DNA of 64,000 nt, from contig NZ_CP107995.1 of assembly GCF_036116635.1 (NCBI RefSeq), positions 1,116,001 to 1,180,000 on the forward strand. Reading direction: 5' to 3'. Each line of letters starts with the position of its first letter. Within the stretch, counting starts at the first letter, position 1. Source of the DNA: Amycolatopsis sp. NBC_00345. Lineage in GTDB: Bacteria > Actinomycetota > Actinomycetes > Mycobacteriales > Pseudonocardiaceae. The notes under the pieces are model-generated. The model did not search any database. It saw only the letters and a list, made by a program, of their open reading frames with translations, and was not told the DNA's origin. Positions 9,131 to 16,937 of this stretch are shown here, one piece after another. The position numbers and the translations under genes are program-made.

Positions 9131-9156
9131 GACCGCGTCCGATGGTGGACGCGGTC
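9131..9156. terminator. Hairpin between convergent GH59 and mycothiol-enzyme genes
   Basis: GACCGCGTCC (9131-9140) and GGACGCGGTC (9147-9156) form a perfect 10-bp stem with a 6-nt loop, 28 bp after the GH59 stop and 15 bp from the stop of the opposing gene. No U-tract on either side. It is probably a bidirectional terminator. Confidence 0.6.
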
Positions 9157-9170
9157 CGGGGCGTCGCCGC

Positions 9171-9980
9171 TTACCCGGCCTGGTGGGCGGTGTTCTCGAC
9201 CCAGTGGGTGAACAGGTCCCGGTCGCCGGAAACCCGCAGGCCGTCGTCCAGCCCGGCGGAGATCGGCCGGCGCCGGGTCAGCACCAGCAGCAACGTGGTC
9301 GCCGGCCCGTGGACCGTGACGTCCGCCGTGCCGTGGCGATGCTGCCACGTCGCTCCCTCGGCGCCGCGTTCGACGAACCACTCGCCGGCCTCGCCGAGAT
9401 CCGGCTCGTCGGCGGTGTGCAGGTACAAGGTCTGCCCCTGGCCGCGAAGCGCCTCGGCGGAGTCCGGCCGCTGGGCGGCCCATCCCGGCGAAGTCATCAT
9501 CGCCAGGTGGTCGGTGATCGCGTCGGCGGCGAGTTCGGCATCGAGCCGGTAGTCCACGCCGGCGGTCGCGGCCGCGTCGGCGCGGTGGATGATCGTCTCG
9601 CAAAGGATGCGCCGCAGCCAAAACCGGGTCCCCGACCGAGCGTCACCCGCCGGATTCCACACCGGCGCGTCCTCGCCCGCATCGGCGCACGCCGCCGCCA
9701 GCAGCGAGGCCCCCTCGGCCAGCCATGACGCCCACGCGTCCTGGTCGGCGGGCAGCGCCGCGAACGACGTGGGCAGCTGCGACGGGTCGGACACCCGCTT
9801 CTCCACGATCGAGGCAACCCAGTACTGGGTCTGGCCGAGATGCTCGACAAGCTGGCCCAAGGTCCACTCCGGACACGTCGGCACCGGTGCGCCGGCCGCG
9901 GCGCCGCGCGCGGCCTCGGCGAACTGCGCGGTCTGATCCACCAAAGCCTGTCTGTACCGCTGCATCGTCAGCTCGATCAT
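9171..9980 (-). CDS. Maleylpyruvate isomerase family mycothiol-dependent enzyme (DinB/MDMPI fold)
   Basis: A 269-residue protein with the N-terminal four-helix metal-binding domain (CPEWTLGQLVEHLGQTQYW, with His in EHLG) and the second family signature ETIIHRADA, followed by a C-terminal SCP2-like domain (TADVTVHGPATTLLLVLTRRR). Members use mycothiol, the actinobacterial thiol, as cofactor; the reaction of this one is unknown. The ATG at 9980 is chosen: GAGAGG lies 9-14 bases upstream. An in-frame TTG at 9989 would add only three residues. It stands alone, converging on GH59. Confidence 0.8.
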   Translation of the reverse strand: MIELTMQRYRQALVDQTAQFAEAARGAAAGAPVPTCPEWTLGQLVEHLGQTQYWVASIVEKRVSDPSQLPTSFAALPADQDAWASWLAEGASLLAAACADAGEDAPVWNPAGDARSGTRFWLRRILCETIIHRADAAATAGVDYRLDAELAADAITDHLAMMTSPGWAAQRPDSAEALRGQGQTLYLHTADEPDLGEAGEWFVERGAEGATWQHRHGTADVTVHGPATTLLLVLTRRRPISAGLDDGLRVSGDRDLFTHWVENTAHQAG

Positions 9981-10376
9981 CGGCCGCAACCTCTCATTTC
10001 GGGTGAAGTCGTGGTCAGTAGATCAGACGTATCCGCGGTGAAAGTCATTGCGTGGGCAGCGAGATTATCCGTAAGGGAACCCCGCGCGTGCATGATGATC
10101 TTGGCCCGTTGCGGCAGCCGACCTCGCAACACGCTGACCAGGGCTGTCTCTCAGATGCCCGGTGCGGTTGTCGTCCGCCACCGTTGTGGGACCACCGGCC
10201 GTACCGCCAGTCTGAAGTAGCCGATGAGCGGACGTGGCGGCAACGCACTCCGAAGCACGCATCGTTGAAGAGATCCCTGGGCGAGCTCATCTCGAACTGC
10301 CCCGATACCTGGCATCGTCTGGCGTGTACAGCGATATCCGCGGCCAAGCCGGCAACACCGGGGCCATAATCGGGCC
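9981..10376. other. 396-bp region with no convincing gene
   Basis: This is the divergent space between the mycothiol enzyme and the STAND gene. Short frames on both strands lack family features, ribosome sites and the strong third-position GC bias of the neighbours. GC content is visibly lower than in flanking genes. It presumably holds the promoters of both genes, but no consensus boxes stand out. Confidence 0.5.
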
Positions 10377-12689
10377 ATGAGCCGCCAGCCTGACCCTGCC
10401 CTACCCCGTGTGGCCAATACGGTCACGGGTGACGTGACTGGGAACGTGGTCATGGCTGGGACGATCCACGATGGAGTCCATATCCATCTGCCGGCCCGGC
10501 AGAAGGCATCGCTGCCGTACCGATATGGGACCACGCCCCCACGAGCGGCGTCGTTCCAGTGCAGGACGATCGCCACCGACCTCGCGGTGGCGATCAACCC
10601 AGGCCGCACCGCGGTGCTGGCTTCCGACCGCACGACCTCGGCCAGTGTGCTGTCCGGGCTGGGTGGGGTGGGCAAAACCCAACTCGCCCTGGACTACGCC
10701 GAGACGATCTGGGCGGCGCGTGAGGTCGATCTGCTGGTGTGGATCACCGCGACCTCCCGGGACGCGATCGTGTCCGACTACGCCCGTCTGGTTGCCGACC
10801 TGACCGGCACCGAGGACACCAACCCCGAACGCGACGCCCAACGGCTGCTGGCCTGGCTGGCCGCCACAGACACACGGTGGCTGCTGGTCCTTGACGACGT
10901 GCAGGCTCCGGCGGATCTGCGCGGCTTATGGCCCCCGGCGACCCCGTCCGGACGGGTCGTGGTCACCACCCGCCGCCGCGACGCCGCCCTGCGCGGGCAC
11001 GGCCGCCGGGTGATCGAGGTCGACGTGTTCACCCCTGTCGAGGCCGTCACCTACCTGACCGGTGCCCTGGCCGACCGGCCGCACCTACTCGACGAGGTCA
11101 CTGAACTGGCCGGCGCTCTGGGGTGTCTGCCGGCAGCGTTGGCCCAGGCCGGGGCGTTCATGCTCGACCGCGACCTGTCCTGTGCCGCCTACCAGGAGCG
11201 GTTGGCCGATCGGCGACGCCAGTTGGCCTCACTATTGCCCGAGGAAGAGGGGTTACCCGATGAACATCGGGCGACTGTGGCCGCCACCTGGTCGTTGTCG
11301 ATCGAGCATGCGAACCGGCTTGAGCCGATCGGGATCGCGGGGACGTTGCTGGAGGTAGCGAGCCTGCTGGACCCCAATGGAATCCCGGTTGACGTGTTCA
11401 CCGCTGCTCCGGTGCTCGCTCTGCTCGCCGCCGGCACCGGGCGGCAGGTGGACGCTGAACAGGCACGGGACGGACTGGGGTGCCTGCACCGACTGAGCCT
11501 GGTCACCCTGGCGCCACCCTCGGACTCAGAGCATCGGGCAGTACGAGTGCACGCCTTGGTGCAGCGAGCCACTAGCGACAGCCTGTCCCAGACACGGCTA
11601 CCCCTCCTGGCGTGCGCGGTGGCCGACACGCTGCTGCTGGTGTGGCCGGAGATCAAGCGGAGTACCGGGATGAGCCAAATGCTTCGGGCCAATACCGACG
11701 CACTGAATGAGATCGCAGCCGAGTGTTTGTGGGAATCGGGCGGGCATTCGGCATTGTTTCGTGCCGGGCTCAGCCTCGGCGAGAGCGGGTTGGCCGTCCA
11801 AGCCACGGACTATTTTCAACGGTTGCACGCCGCCGCCGTTCTACATCTCGGTGCCGACCACCCTCGTGCTCTGGCCGCTCGCTTCGAACTCGCGCTATAC
11901 CGCGGGCAGGCAGGCGACCCGGCAGGCGCCGTCACCGCGCTGGAGGAACTGCTGGCTGACCGGTTACGGGTGCTCGGTGCCGACCACCCCGACACCCTTG
12001 TCACCCGCGTCAGTCTTATCAAACGACGTGGGCAGGCAGGCGACCCGGCAGGCGCCGTCACCGCGCTGGAGGAACTGCTGGCCGACTGGGTACGGGTGCT
12101 CGGTGCTGACCACCCTCACGCGCTGATCACCCGCCACGAACTTGCTCACTGGTGCGGGCAGGCAGGCGACCCGGCAGGCGCTGCCACCGCGTTCGAGAAG
12201 TTGCTGGCCGACCGCGTGCGGGTGCTTGGCGCTGACCACCCGGATACCCTCATCACCCGTAGCAATCTCGCTCAGTGGCGAGGGCAGAACGGCAACTCGG
12301 CAAGCGCCGTCACCGAGTTGGAAAGGCTACTTGCCGACGACGTGCGGGTGCTTGGCGCTGACCACCCTCACACACTGATCACCCGCAGCAATCTCGCCCA
12401 CTGGCGAGGCAATGCCGGCGACCCGGCAGGTGCGGTTGCCGCGCTGCAAGAGCTGCTGGCCGATCAATTGCGGATGTTTGGCGCTGACCACCCGGATACC
12501 CTCATCACCCGTAACAATCTCGCTCAGTGGCGAGGGCAGGCCGGCGACCCGGCAGGTGCCGTTGCCGCGCTGGAAGAGCTGCTGGCCGACTCGATACGAG
12601 TACGAGGCACCGACCACCCAGATGTGCGGATCACCAGTGCCAACCTCGCTCATTGGCGGAGGCGCTTGTTGAATAGCCCATTCCCCTGA
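10377..12689 (+). CDS. NLR-like STAND ATPase: amyloid-like N-terminal motif, NB-ARC core, C-terminal TPR array
   Basis: A 770-residue protein. Residues 14-36 (core GDVTGNVVMAGTIHDGV) resemble the N-x-V-x-G-x-x-x-G-x-V-x-x-A-G-x-I-x-G-x-V amyloid signalling motifs found at the N-termini of actinobacterial NLR-like proteins and their effectors. The NB-ARC domain follows: Walker A GLGGVGKT (94-101), Walker B LLVLDD (169-174), a sensor stretch GRVVVTTRRRD and a GxP-like GALGCLPAALAQAG. After a winged-helix/linker region, residues ~490-765 are six or more 42-residue TPR units ending LGADHPDTLITRNNLAQWR. Such proteins sense a trigger through the repeats, oligomerise with ATP and recruit an effector through the amyloid motif. 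No fused effector and no neighbouring partner with the motif is visible. Ribosome site weak. The regulatory or defence role is inference. Confidence 0.82.
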   Translation: MSRQPDPALPRVANTVTGDVTGNVVMAGTIHDGVHIHLPARQKASLPYRYGTTPPRAASFQCRTIATDLAVAINPGRTAVLASDRTTSASVLSGLGGVGKTQLALDYAETIWAAREVDLLVWITATSRDAIVSDYARLVADLTGTEDTNPERDAQRLLAWLAATDTRWLLVLDDVQAPADLRGLWPPATPSGRVVVTTRRRDAALRGHGRRVIEVDVFTPVEAVTYLTGALADRPHLLDEVTELAGALGCLPAALAQAGAFMLDRDLSCAAYQERLADRRRQLASLLPEEEGLPDEHRATVAATWSLSIEHANRLEPIGIAGTLLEVASLLDPNGIPVDVFTAAPVLALLAAGTGRQVDAEQARDGLGCLHRLSLVTLAPPSDSEHRAVRVHALVQRATSDSLSQTRLPLLACAVADTLLLVWPEIKRSTGMSQMLRANTDALNEIAAECLWESGGHSALFRAGLSLGESGLAVQATDYFQRLHAAAVLHLGADHPRALAARFELALYRGQAGDPAGAVTALEELLADRLRVLGADHPDTLVTRVSLIKRRGQAGDPAGAVTALEELLADWVRVLGADHPHALITRHELAHWCGQAGDPAGAATAFEKLLADRVRVLGADHPDTLITRSNLAQWRGQNGNSASAVTELERLLADDVRVLGADHPHTLITRSNLAHWRGNAGDPAGAVAALQELLADQLRMFGADHPDTLITRNNLAQWRGQAGDPAGAVAALEELLADSIRVRGTDHPDVRITSANLAHWRRRLLNSPFP
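11850..12660 (+). repeat. Tandem ~126-bp TPR-coding repeats
   Basis: Six to seven in-frame repeats of about 126 bp (42 codons). Several share long near-identical nucleotide blocks, for example around CAGGCAGGCGACCCGGCAGG at 11907, 12033 and 12159, and GCTGACCACCCGGATACCCT at 12231 and 12483. Such identity at DNA level suggests recent duplication or gene conversion, so copy number may vary between strains. Confidence 0.8.
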
Positions 12690-12925
12690 CGTCGCCGTAC
12701 TGTGCCTGCCGCTCTGAGCACCGCCGGATCCAAGCGCATGGCCAGCCACCCGCTGGCAGGGCAGAGGCAGCAGACCATCCGCTCATGCCGCATACAGCAC
12801 GTTCGGCGCGGCGCGCGGTAATGCCCGATGTGAACGCGTTCTGGAACTGCCCCGTTGGTTCAGGTCGTGCGCTCGGCGATGAATACGAACTCACGACCTG
12901 GTCGATCGGGGACGGCAGCCTGCCG

Positions 12926-13175
12926 TCACTCTGGCCGGTGTGCCCGCACGAGTGGGAGGTTGGGCGGCATTGCCTCGGCGGCGGCGATGCGGACGAACCC
13001 AGCATCCTTGAGCTCCGCCGCCAAGGCCTCGAACGACCGTTCCTGGATGCCCCACAGCTTGCGCAGCAGAGGATCGAGTACCCGGTGGGCGCCGCCATTC
13101 GTCCTGCCGTCGGCGCCTGAGCGCGGTGACCGTGGCGGGACGTTCGGGGTCACCAGCAACCCTCCCGGCCGTAAA
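12926..13175 (-). pseudogene. 3' fragment of a SAM-dependent methyltransferase-like gene
   Basis: Reading from about 13175 down to a TGA at 12926-12928, the minus strand encodes LRPGGLLVTPN, then WGIQERSFEALAAELKDAGF and MPPNLPLVRAHRPE. This is the shape of the last third of a class I methyltransferase (a strand after RPGG, then the terminal AELKDAGF-type helix and beta hairpin). No methyltransferase N-terminus lies upstream; the frame runs straight into unrelated sequence that is coding on the other strand. It is therefore a 5'-deleted remnant. The 236 bp between it and the STAND gene holds nothing recognisable. Family call moderate, truncation call firm. Confidence 0.5.
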
Positions 13176-13178
13176 CCC

Positions 13179-13453
13179 TGGTCGCGGTCGGCCACTCGAC
13201 CACCCGGGGCGAGAGCTTCCCGTTCGGCGCCCTGGTCGGCGACGGCGGGCGGCACAACCGTTCGATCACCACGTTTTTCCTCGGCGAGTGCACCGGCCTC
13301 GCCCCCGACCTGACCTGGCTGGCCCAGCAGGTCGCCGACGGCGTCCTCGCCCCGCAGATCTCCTGGCGCGGCAGCTGGGCCCAGGCCGGCGAGGCGGTCG
13401 GTGAACTGCTGGAGAACCGGTTGCACGGCAAGGCGGTCTTGGAGATCGGCTGA
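13179..13453 (+). pseudogene. 3' fragment of a zinc-type alcohol dehydrogenase/quinone oxidoreductase gene
   Basis: From about 13181 the plus strand reads VAVGHSTTRGESFPFG, then LTWLAQQVADGVLAPQI and AVGELLENRLHGKAVLEIG before a TGA at 13451-13453. This is the C-terminal third of the medium-chain dehydrogenase/quinone reductase family (end of the Rossmann domain, then the ADG-x-L-x-P-x-I and GKAVLEI segments). The cofactor site and catalytic domain are missing and no start is available. The missing 5' end abuts the missing 5' end of the methyltransferase fragment. Confidence 0.65.
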
Positions 13454-13543
13454 ACGGCTCGAGAGCCGGGAAACCACCGCGTCGCGCCAAAACTGGTACC
13501 TGTGGAGAAGACACAGTGAGCGACCACCAGCGAGGAGACACCG

Positions 13544-16500
13544 GTGACAAGACGCCCGCGCATCGATGACCTGACCGCCGTCGCGGTTCCCGAGCAGCCG
13601 GCCCTCTCGCCCGACGGCAGCCGGGTGGTCTACGTGCTCCGCACCGCCGATGCCGAGGCCGACCGCACCGCTCGCGCGTTGTGGCAGGTGGGCGTCCCGT
13701 CCGGGCGGCCCCGGCGGCTGACGCGGGGCGGCTCCGACGTCTCCCCGGCGTGGTCGCCCGACGCCACCCACGTGGCGTTCCTGCGCACGCAGGACGACGG
13801 CGCCCCTCAGCTGTGGCTGCTGCCCGCGGACGGCGGCGAGCCCGAGCAGCTGACCCGGCTGCCGCTCGGCGCCGGCGGCCCGGTGTGGAGCCCGGACGGC
13901 ACCCGGATCGCCTTCACCGCCGCCGTCGACCTGGAGGCCGTCGACAACGAAGACGACGCGGCCCGGGAGCGCCGGGCGAAAGCCCCCGTCGCGTCGGATC
14001 GATTGGGACACAAGGCCGACGGCGCCGGGCCGCTGCGCTCACTGCGCCAGCACCTGCACGTCCTGGACGTCGCCGGGAAGAAGGTCCGCCGTGTCACCGA
14101 CGGCGACTGGCACGCGAGCGACGCCACCTGGTCGCCGGACAGCAAGAAGCTCGCCTTCACCGCGGCCACCGCGCCGGACGCCGACCTCGTCTCGCGCGTC
14201 CCGGTGTACACAGTGGACGCCGACGACCCCGCGGCCGAGCCGGTCCTCGCCGGGCTGGCGGAAGGCCTCGGCGTGACGGCCGAGTGGCTCGCCGACGGTT
14301 CCGGCCTGCTGGTGATCGGGACGGAGACCGCGGCCACCGGGCAGCTCCGCCTGCTGCGCCTGCCGTTCGACGGCGAGCCGGCCGAGCTCGCGGCTTCCCT
14401 CGACCGCAGCCTGATGCCCGGCGGGCCCGCGTACCCCGGCGCGTTGCCGCAGCTCACGAACGAGGGCCGGGACGTGCTGTTCTGCGTTCGCGACCGCGGC
14501 TGCACCCACCTCTACTCGGTCCCGGCCGACGACAGCGACCGGCCGCGCCCGGTCGTGACCGGCGCCGGACGGGTCGTCGCCGGTGTGTCCGTCGCGGGCG
14601 GGACCGCCGCGATCGTGCTGGGCACGCCGTCCTCGTACGGTGAGATCGTCGCCGTCGACCTCGCCACCGGCACGGAGACCGTGCTGACCCGGCACGGGAT
14701 CGAGGACGTCGAGCCGTTCCGCCGCGAGGAGCGCGAGTTCACCATCTCCGACGGCACGGTGGTGCAGGGCTGGCTGGTCCGTGACCCGGCCGCCGACGGC
14801 CCCGGGCCGCTGCTGCTGGACCTCCACGGCGGCCCGCACGGCGCGTGGAACGGCGCCGCCGACCAGCTCCACCTCTACCACCAGGAACTCGTCGCCCGCG
14901 GCTGGACGGTGCTGGTGCTGAACCCGCGTGCGAGCGACGGCTACGGCGAGGCGTTCTACACCGCCGCTCTCGGCGCGTGGGGTGTGGCCGACGCGAAGGA
15001 CTTCCTGGAGCCGCTGGACACCTTGGTCGCCGAGGGCGTGGCCGACCCGGCCCGGCTCGCCGTCACCGGGTACAGCTACGGCGGCTACATGACCTGCTAC
15101 CTCACCAGCCGCGACAGCCGGTTCGCCGCGGCCGTGGCCGGTGGCGTGGCCAGCGACCTGACCAGCATGGTCGGCACCTCCGACGAGGGACACCTGATCA
15201 CCGAGTACGAGCTGGGCGGGCAGCCGTGGAACGGCGGCCCGGACCTGGCGGAGATGTCGCCGTACACGAAGGTCGCCGACGTGCGGACGCCGACGCTGAT
15301 CCTCCACGGGGACAACGACCTGCGCTGCCCGATCGGGCAGGCCGAGCAGTGGCACACGGCCCTGCGCGAGCGCGGGGTGCCGACCCGGCTGGTGGTCTAC
15401 CCCGGCGGCAGCCACCTGTTCATCCTCGAAGGGCCGCCCTCGCACCGGCTCGACTACAACCGCCGTGTTGTCGACTGGGTCGAGCAGTACGCCGCTGACC
15501 CGGACGGCCCGCGGCGGCCGCGGATCGACGCCGCCCACTGGCAGCGCCGGCTCTCCGCGCTGGCGAGCCGGCACGGCGTGCCCGCGGCGCAGCTGGGCAT
15601 CCTGCGGCTGCACCCGGGCGGCGAGGACGAGCTGGTCGAGGCCGCCCACGGGGTGCTCAACGTCGCCACCGGCGTCGAGGCGACCACCGATTCGGTTTTC
15701 CAGATCGGCTCGATTTCCAAGGTGTGGACCACGACTGTGGCGCTGCAGCTCGTCGAGGAAGGCCTGCTCGACCTCGACGCGCCGCTCACCGATGTGCTGC
15801 CGGAGCTGCGCCTGGCCGATCCCACCGCGGCCAAGCAGATGACCATGCGCCACCTGCTCACGCACACCAGCGGCATCGACGGCGACGTGTTCACCGACAC
15901 CGGCCGTGGCGACGACTGCCTCGAAAAGTACGCCGGCCTGCTGGCCGAGGTGGCGCAGAACCATCCCCTCGGCGCCACCTGGTCCTACTGCAACTCCGGG
16001 TTTTCCCTTGCCGGGCGGGTGATCGAGAAGCTCACCGGGTCCACTTGGGACGCCGCGGTGCGCGAGCGGCTGGTCACTCCGCTGGAGCTGAAGCACACCG
16101 TCACGCTGCCGGAGGAGGCGTTGCTGCATCGCGCGGCCGTCGGGCACTTCGGGGACGACGAGCCGGAACCCGCCCCGGTGTGGGGACTGCCGCGCTCGGC
16201 CGGGCCCGCCGGGCTGATCACCGCGACCGCCGCCGACGTGCTCGGCTTCGCGCGCCTGCACCTGACCGGCGGGCTGGCCCCGGACGGCACCCGCGTGCTC
16301 GGGGAGGAGGGCGCGGCCGCGATGGCCGCGTTCCAGGCGGACCTGCCCGACAAACACGCGCTGGGCGACTCGTGGGGCCTCGGCTGGATCCGGTACGGCT
16401 GGGACGGCCACCGGCTGATCGGGCACGACGGCAACACCATCGGCCAGTCGGCGTTCCTGCGGCTGCTGCCGGAACAGGGCCTCGCCGTCGCGCTGCTCAC

Positions 16501-16900
16501 CAACGGCGGCAGCACCCGCGACCTCTACCAGGACCTCTACCGGGAGATCTTCGCCGAGCTGGCGGACGTCGAAATGCCGGTGCCGCTCGGCCCGCCCGCG
16601 GAGCCGGTGGCCGTCGACTTCGAGCCGTACCTGGGCACTTACGAGCGGGCGGGCGCGCTGATGGAGGTGTTCCGCGGCGAGGGCGGGGCGAGGCTGCGCG
16701 TCACCATCACCGGCCCGCTCGCCGAGCTGCTGCCGGACAAGGTGCAGGAGTACACGCTGGTCCCGGTCGAGCCGGGCTTGTTCGTGGTCCGGGCCACCCA
16801 GGGCCGGGGCTGGATCCCGGTCACCTTCTACCCGCTGCCCACCGGCGAGGAGTACCTCCACTTCGGCGGGCGCGCGACCCCGAAGGTGGCCATAGGCTGA
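13544..16900 (+). CDS. Fusion of S9 prolyl-oligopeptidase and serine beta-lactamase-like (S12) hydrolase
   Basis: An 1118-residue cytoplasmic protein (no signal peptide). Residues 1-~380 form a WD/PD40-type beta-propeller with several WSPDG/WSPDS blades. An S9 alpha/beta-hydrolase follows with GYSYGGY (Ser511), Asp in HGDNDLRCP and His in GGSHLF. From ~665 a complete class C beta-lactamase/S12 domain begins with its own motifs: SISK (Ser723, Lys726), YCN (Tyr815) and HDG (His961), then a lipocalin-like tail. The S9 part would cut dipeptides or acyl-aminoacyl groups from short peptides; the S12 part may hydrolyse D-amino-acid peptides or esters. Both active sites look intact. The start is GTG with GAGGAG upstream. 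The PucR gene 37 bp downstream may be co-transcribed. Confidence 0.9.
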   Translation: MTRRPRIDDLTAVAVPEQPALSPDGSRVVYVLRTADAEADRTARALWQVGVPSGRPRRLTRGGSDVSPAWSPDATHVAFLRTQDDGAPQLWLLPADGGEPEQLTRLPLGAGGPVWSPDGTRIAFTAAVDLEAVDNEDDAARERRAKAPVASDRLGHKADGAGPLRSLRQHLHVLDVAGKKVRRVTDGDWHASDATWSPDSKKLAFTAATAPDADLVSRVPVYTVDADDPAAEPVLAGLAEGLGVTAEWLADGSGLLVIGTETAATGQLRLLRLPFDGEPAELAASLDRSLMPGGPAYPGALPQLTNEGRDVLFCVRDRGCTHLYSVPADDSDRPRPVVTGAGRVVAGVSVAGGTAAIVLGTPSSYGEIVAVDLATGTETVLTRHGIEDVEPFRREEREFTISDGTVVQGWLVRDPAADGPGPLLLDLHGGPHGAWNGAADQLHLYHQELVARGWTVLVLNPRASDGYGEAFYTAALGAWGVADAKDFLEPLDTLVAEGVADPARLAVTGYSYGGYMTCYLTSRDSRFAAAVAGGVASDLTSMVGTSDEGHLITEYELGGQPWNGGPDLAEMSPYTKVADVRTPTLILHGDNDLRCPIGQAEQWHTALRERGVPTRLVVYPGGSHLFILEGPPSHRLDYNRRVVDWVEQYAADPDGPRRPRIDAAHWQRRLSALASRHGVPAAQLGILRLHPGGEDELVEAAHGVLNVATGVEATTDSVFQIGSISKVWTTTVALQLVEEGLLDLDAPLTDVLPELRLADPTAAKQMTMRHLLTHTSGIDGDVFTDTGRGDDCLEKYAGLLAEVAQNHPLGATWSYCNSGFSLAGRVIEKLTGSTWDAAVRERLVTPLELKHTVTLPEEALLHRAAVGHFGDDEPEPAPVWGLPRSAGPAGLITATAADVLGFARLHLTGGLAPDGTRVLGEEGAAAMAAFQADLPDKHALGDSWGLGWIRYGWDGHRLIGHDGNTIGQSAFLRLLPEQGLAVALLTNGGSTRDLYQDLYREIFAELADVEMPVPLGPPAEPVAVDFEPYLGTYERAGALMEVFRGEGGARLRVTITGPLAELLPDKVQEYTLVPVEPGLFVVRATQGRGWIPVTFYPLPTGEEYLHFGGRATPKVAIG

Positions 16901-16937
16901 GCACCTGACTCCCCAGCTCCGGACGGTGCCCTGACCT

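Noticed and set aside
10045..10347. Possible 100-codon gene on the minus strand upstream of the STAND gene, considered as a missing effector
   Set aside because: No amyloid-like motif, no ribosome site, and composition unlike the neighbours.
11850..12660. CRISPR-like periodicity
   Set aside because: The repeats are in-frame 126-bp TPR units with no spacers; no CRISPR array or cas gene is present.
12785..13120. Plus-strand open frame between the STAND gene and the S9-S12 fusion
   Set aside because: The minus strand in the same place encodes a methyltransferase-like C-terminus, and the plus-strand product has no features.
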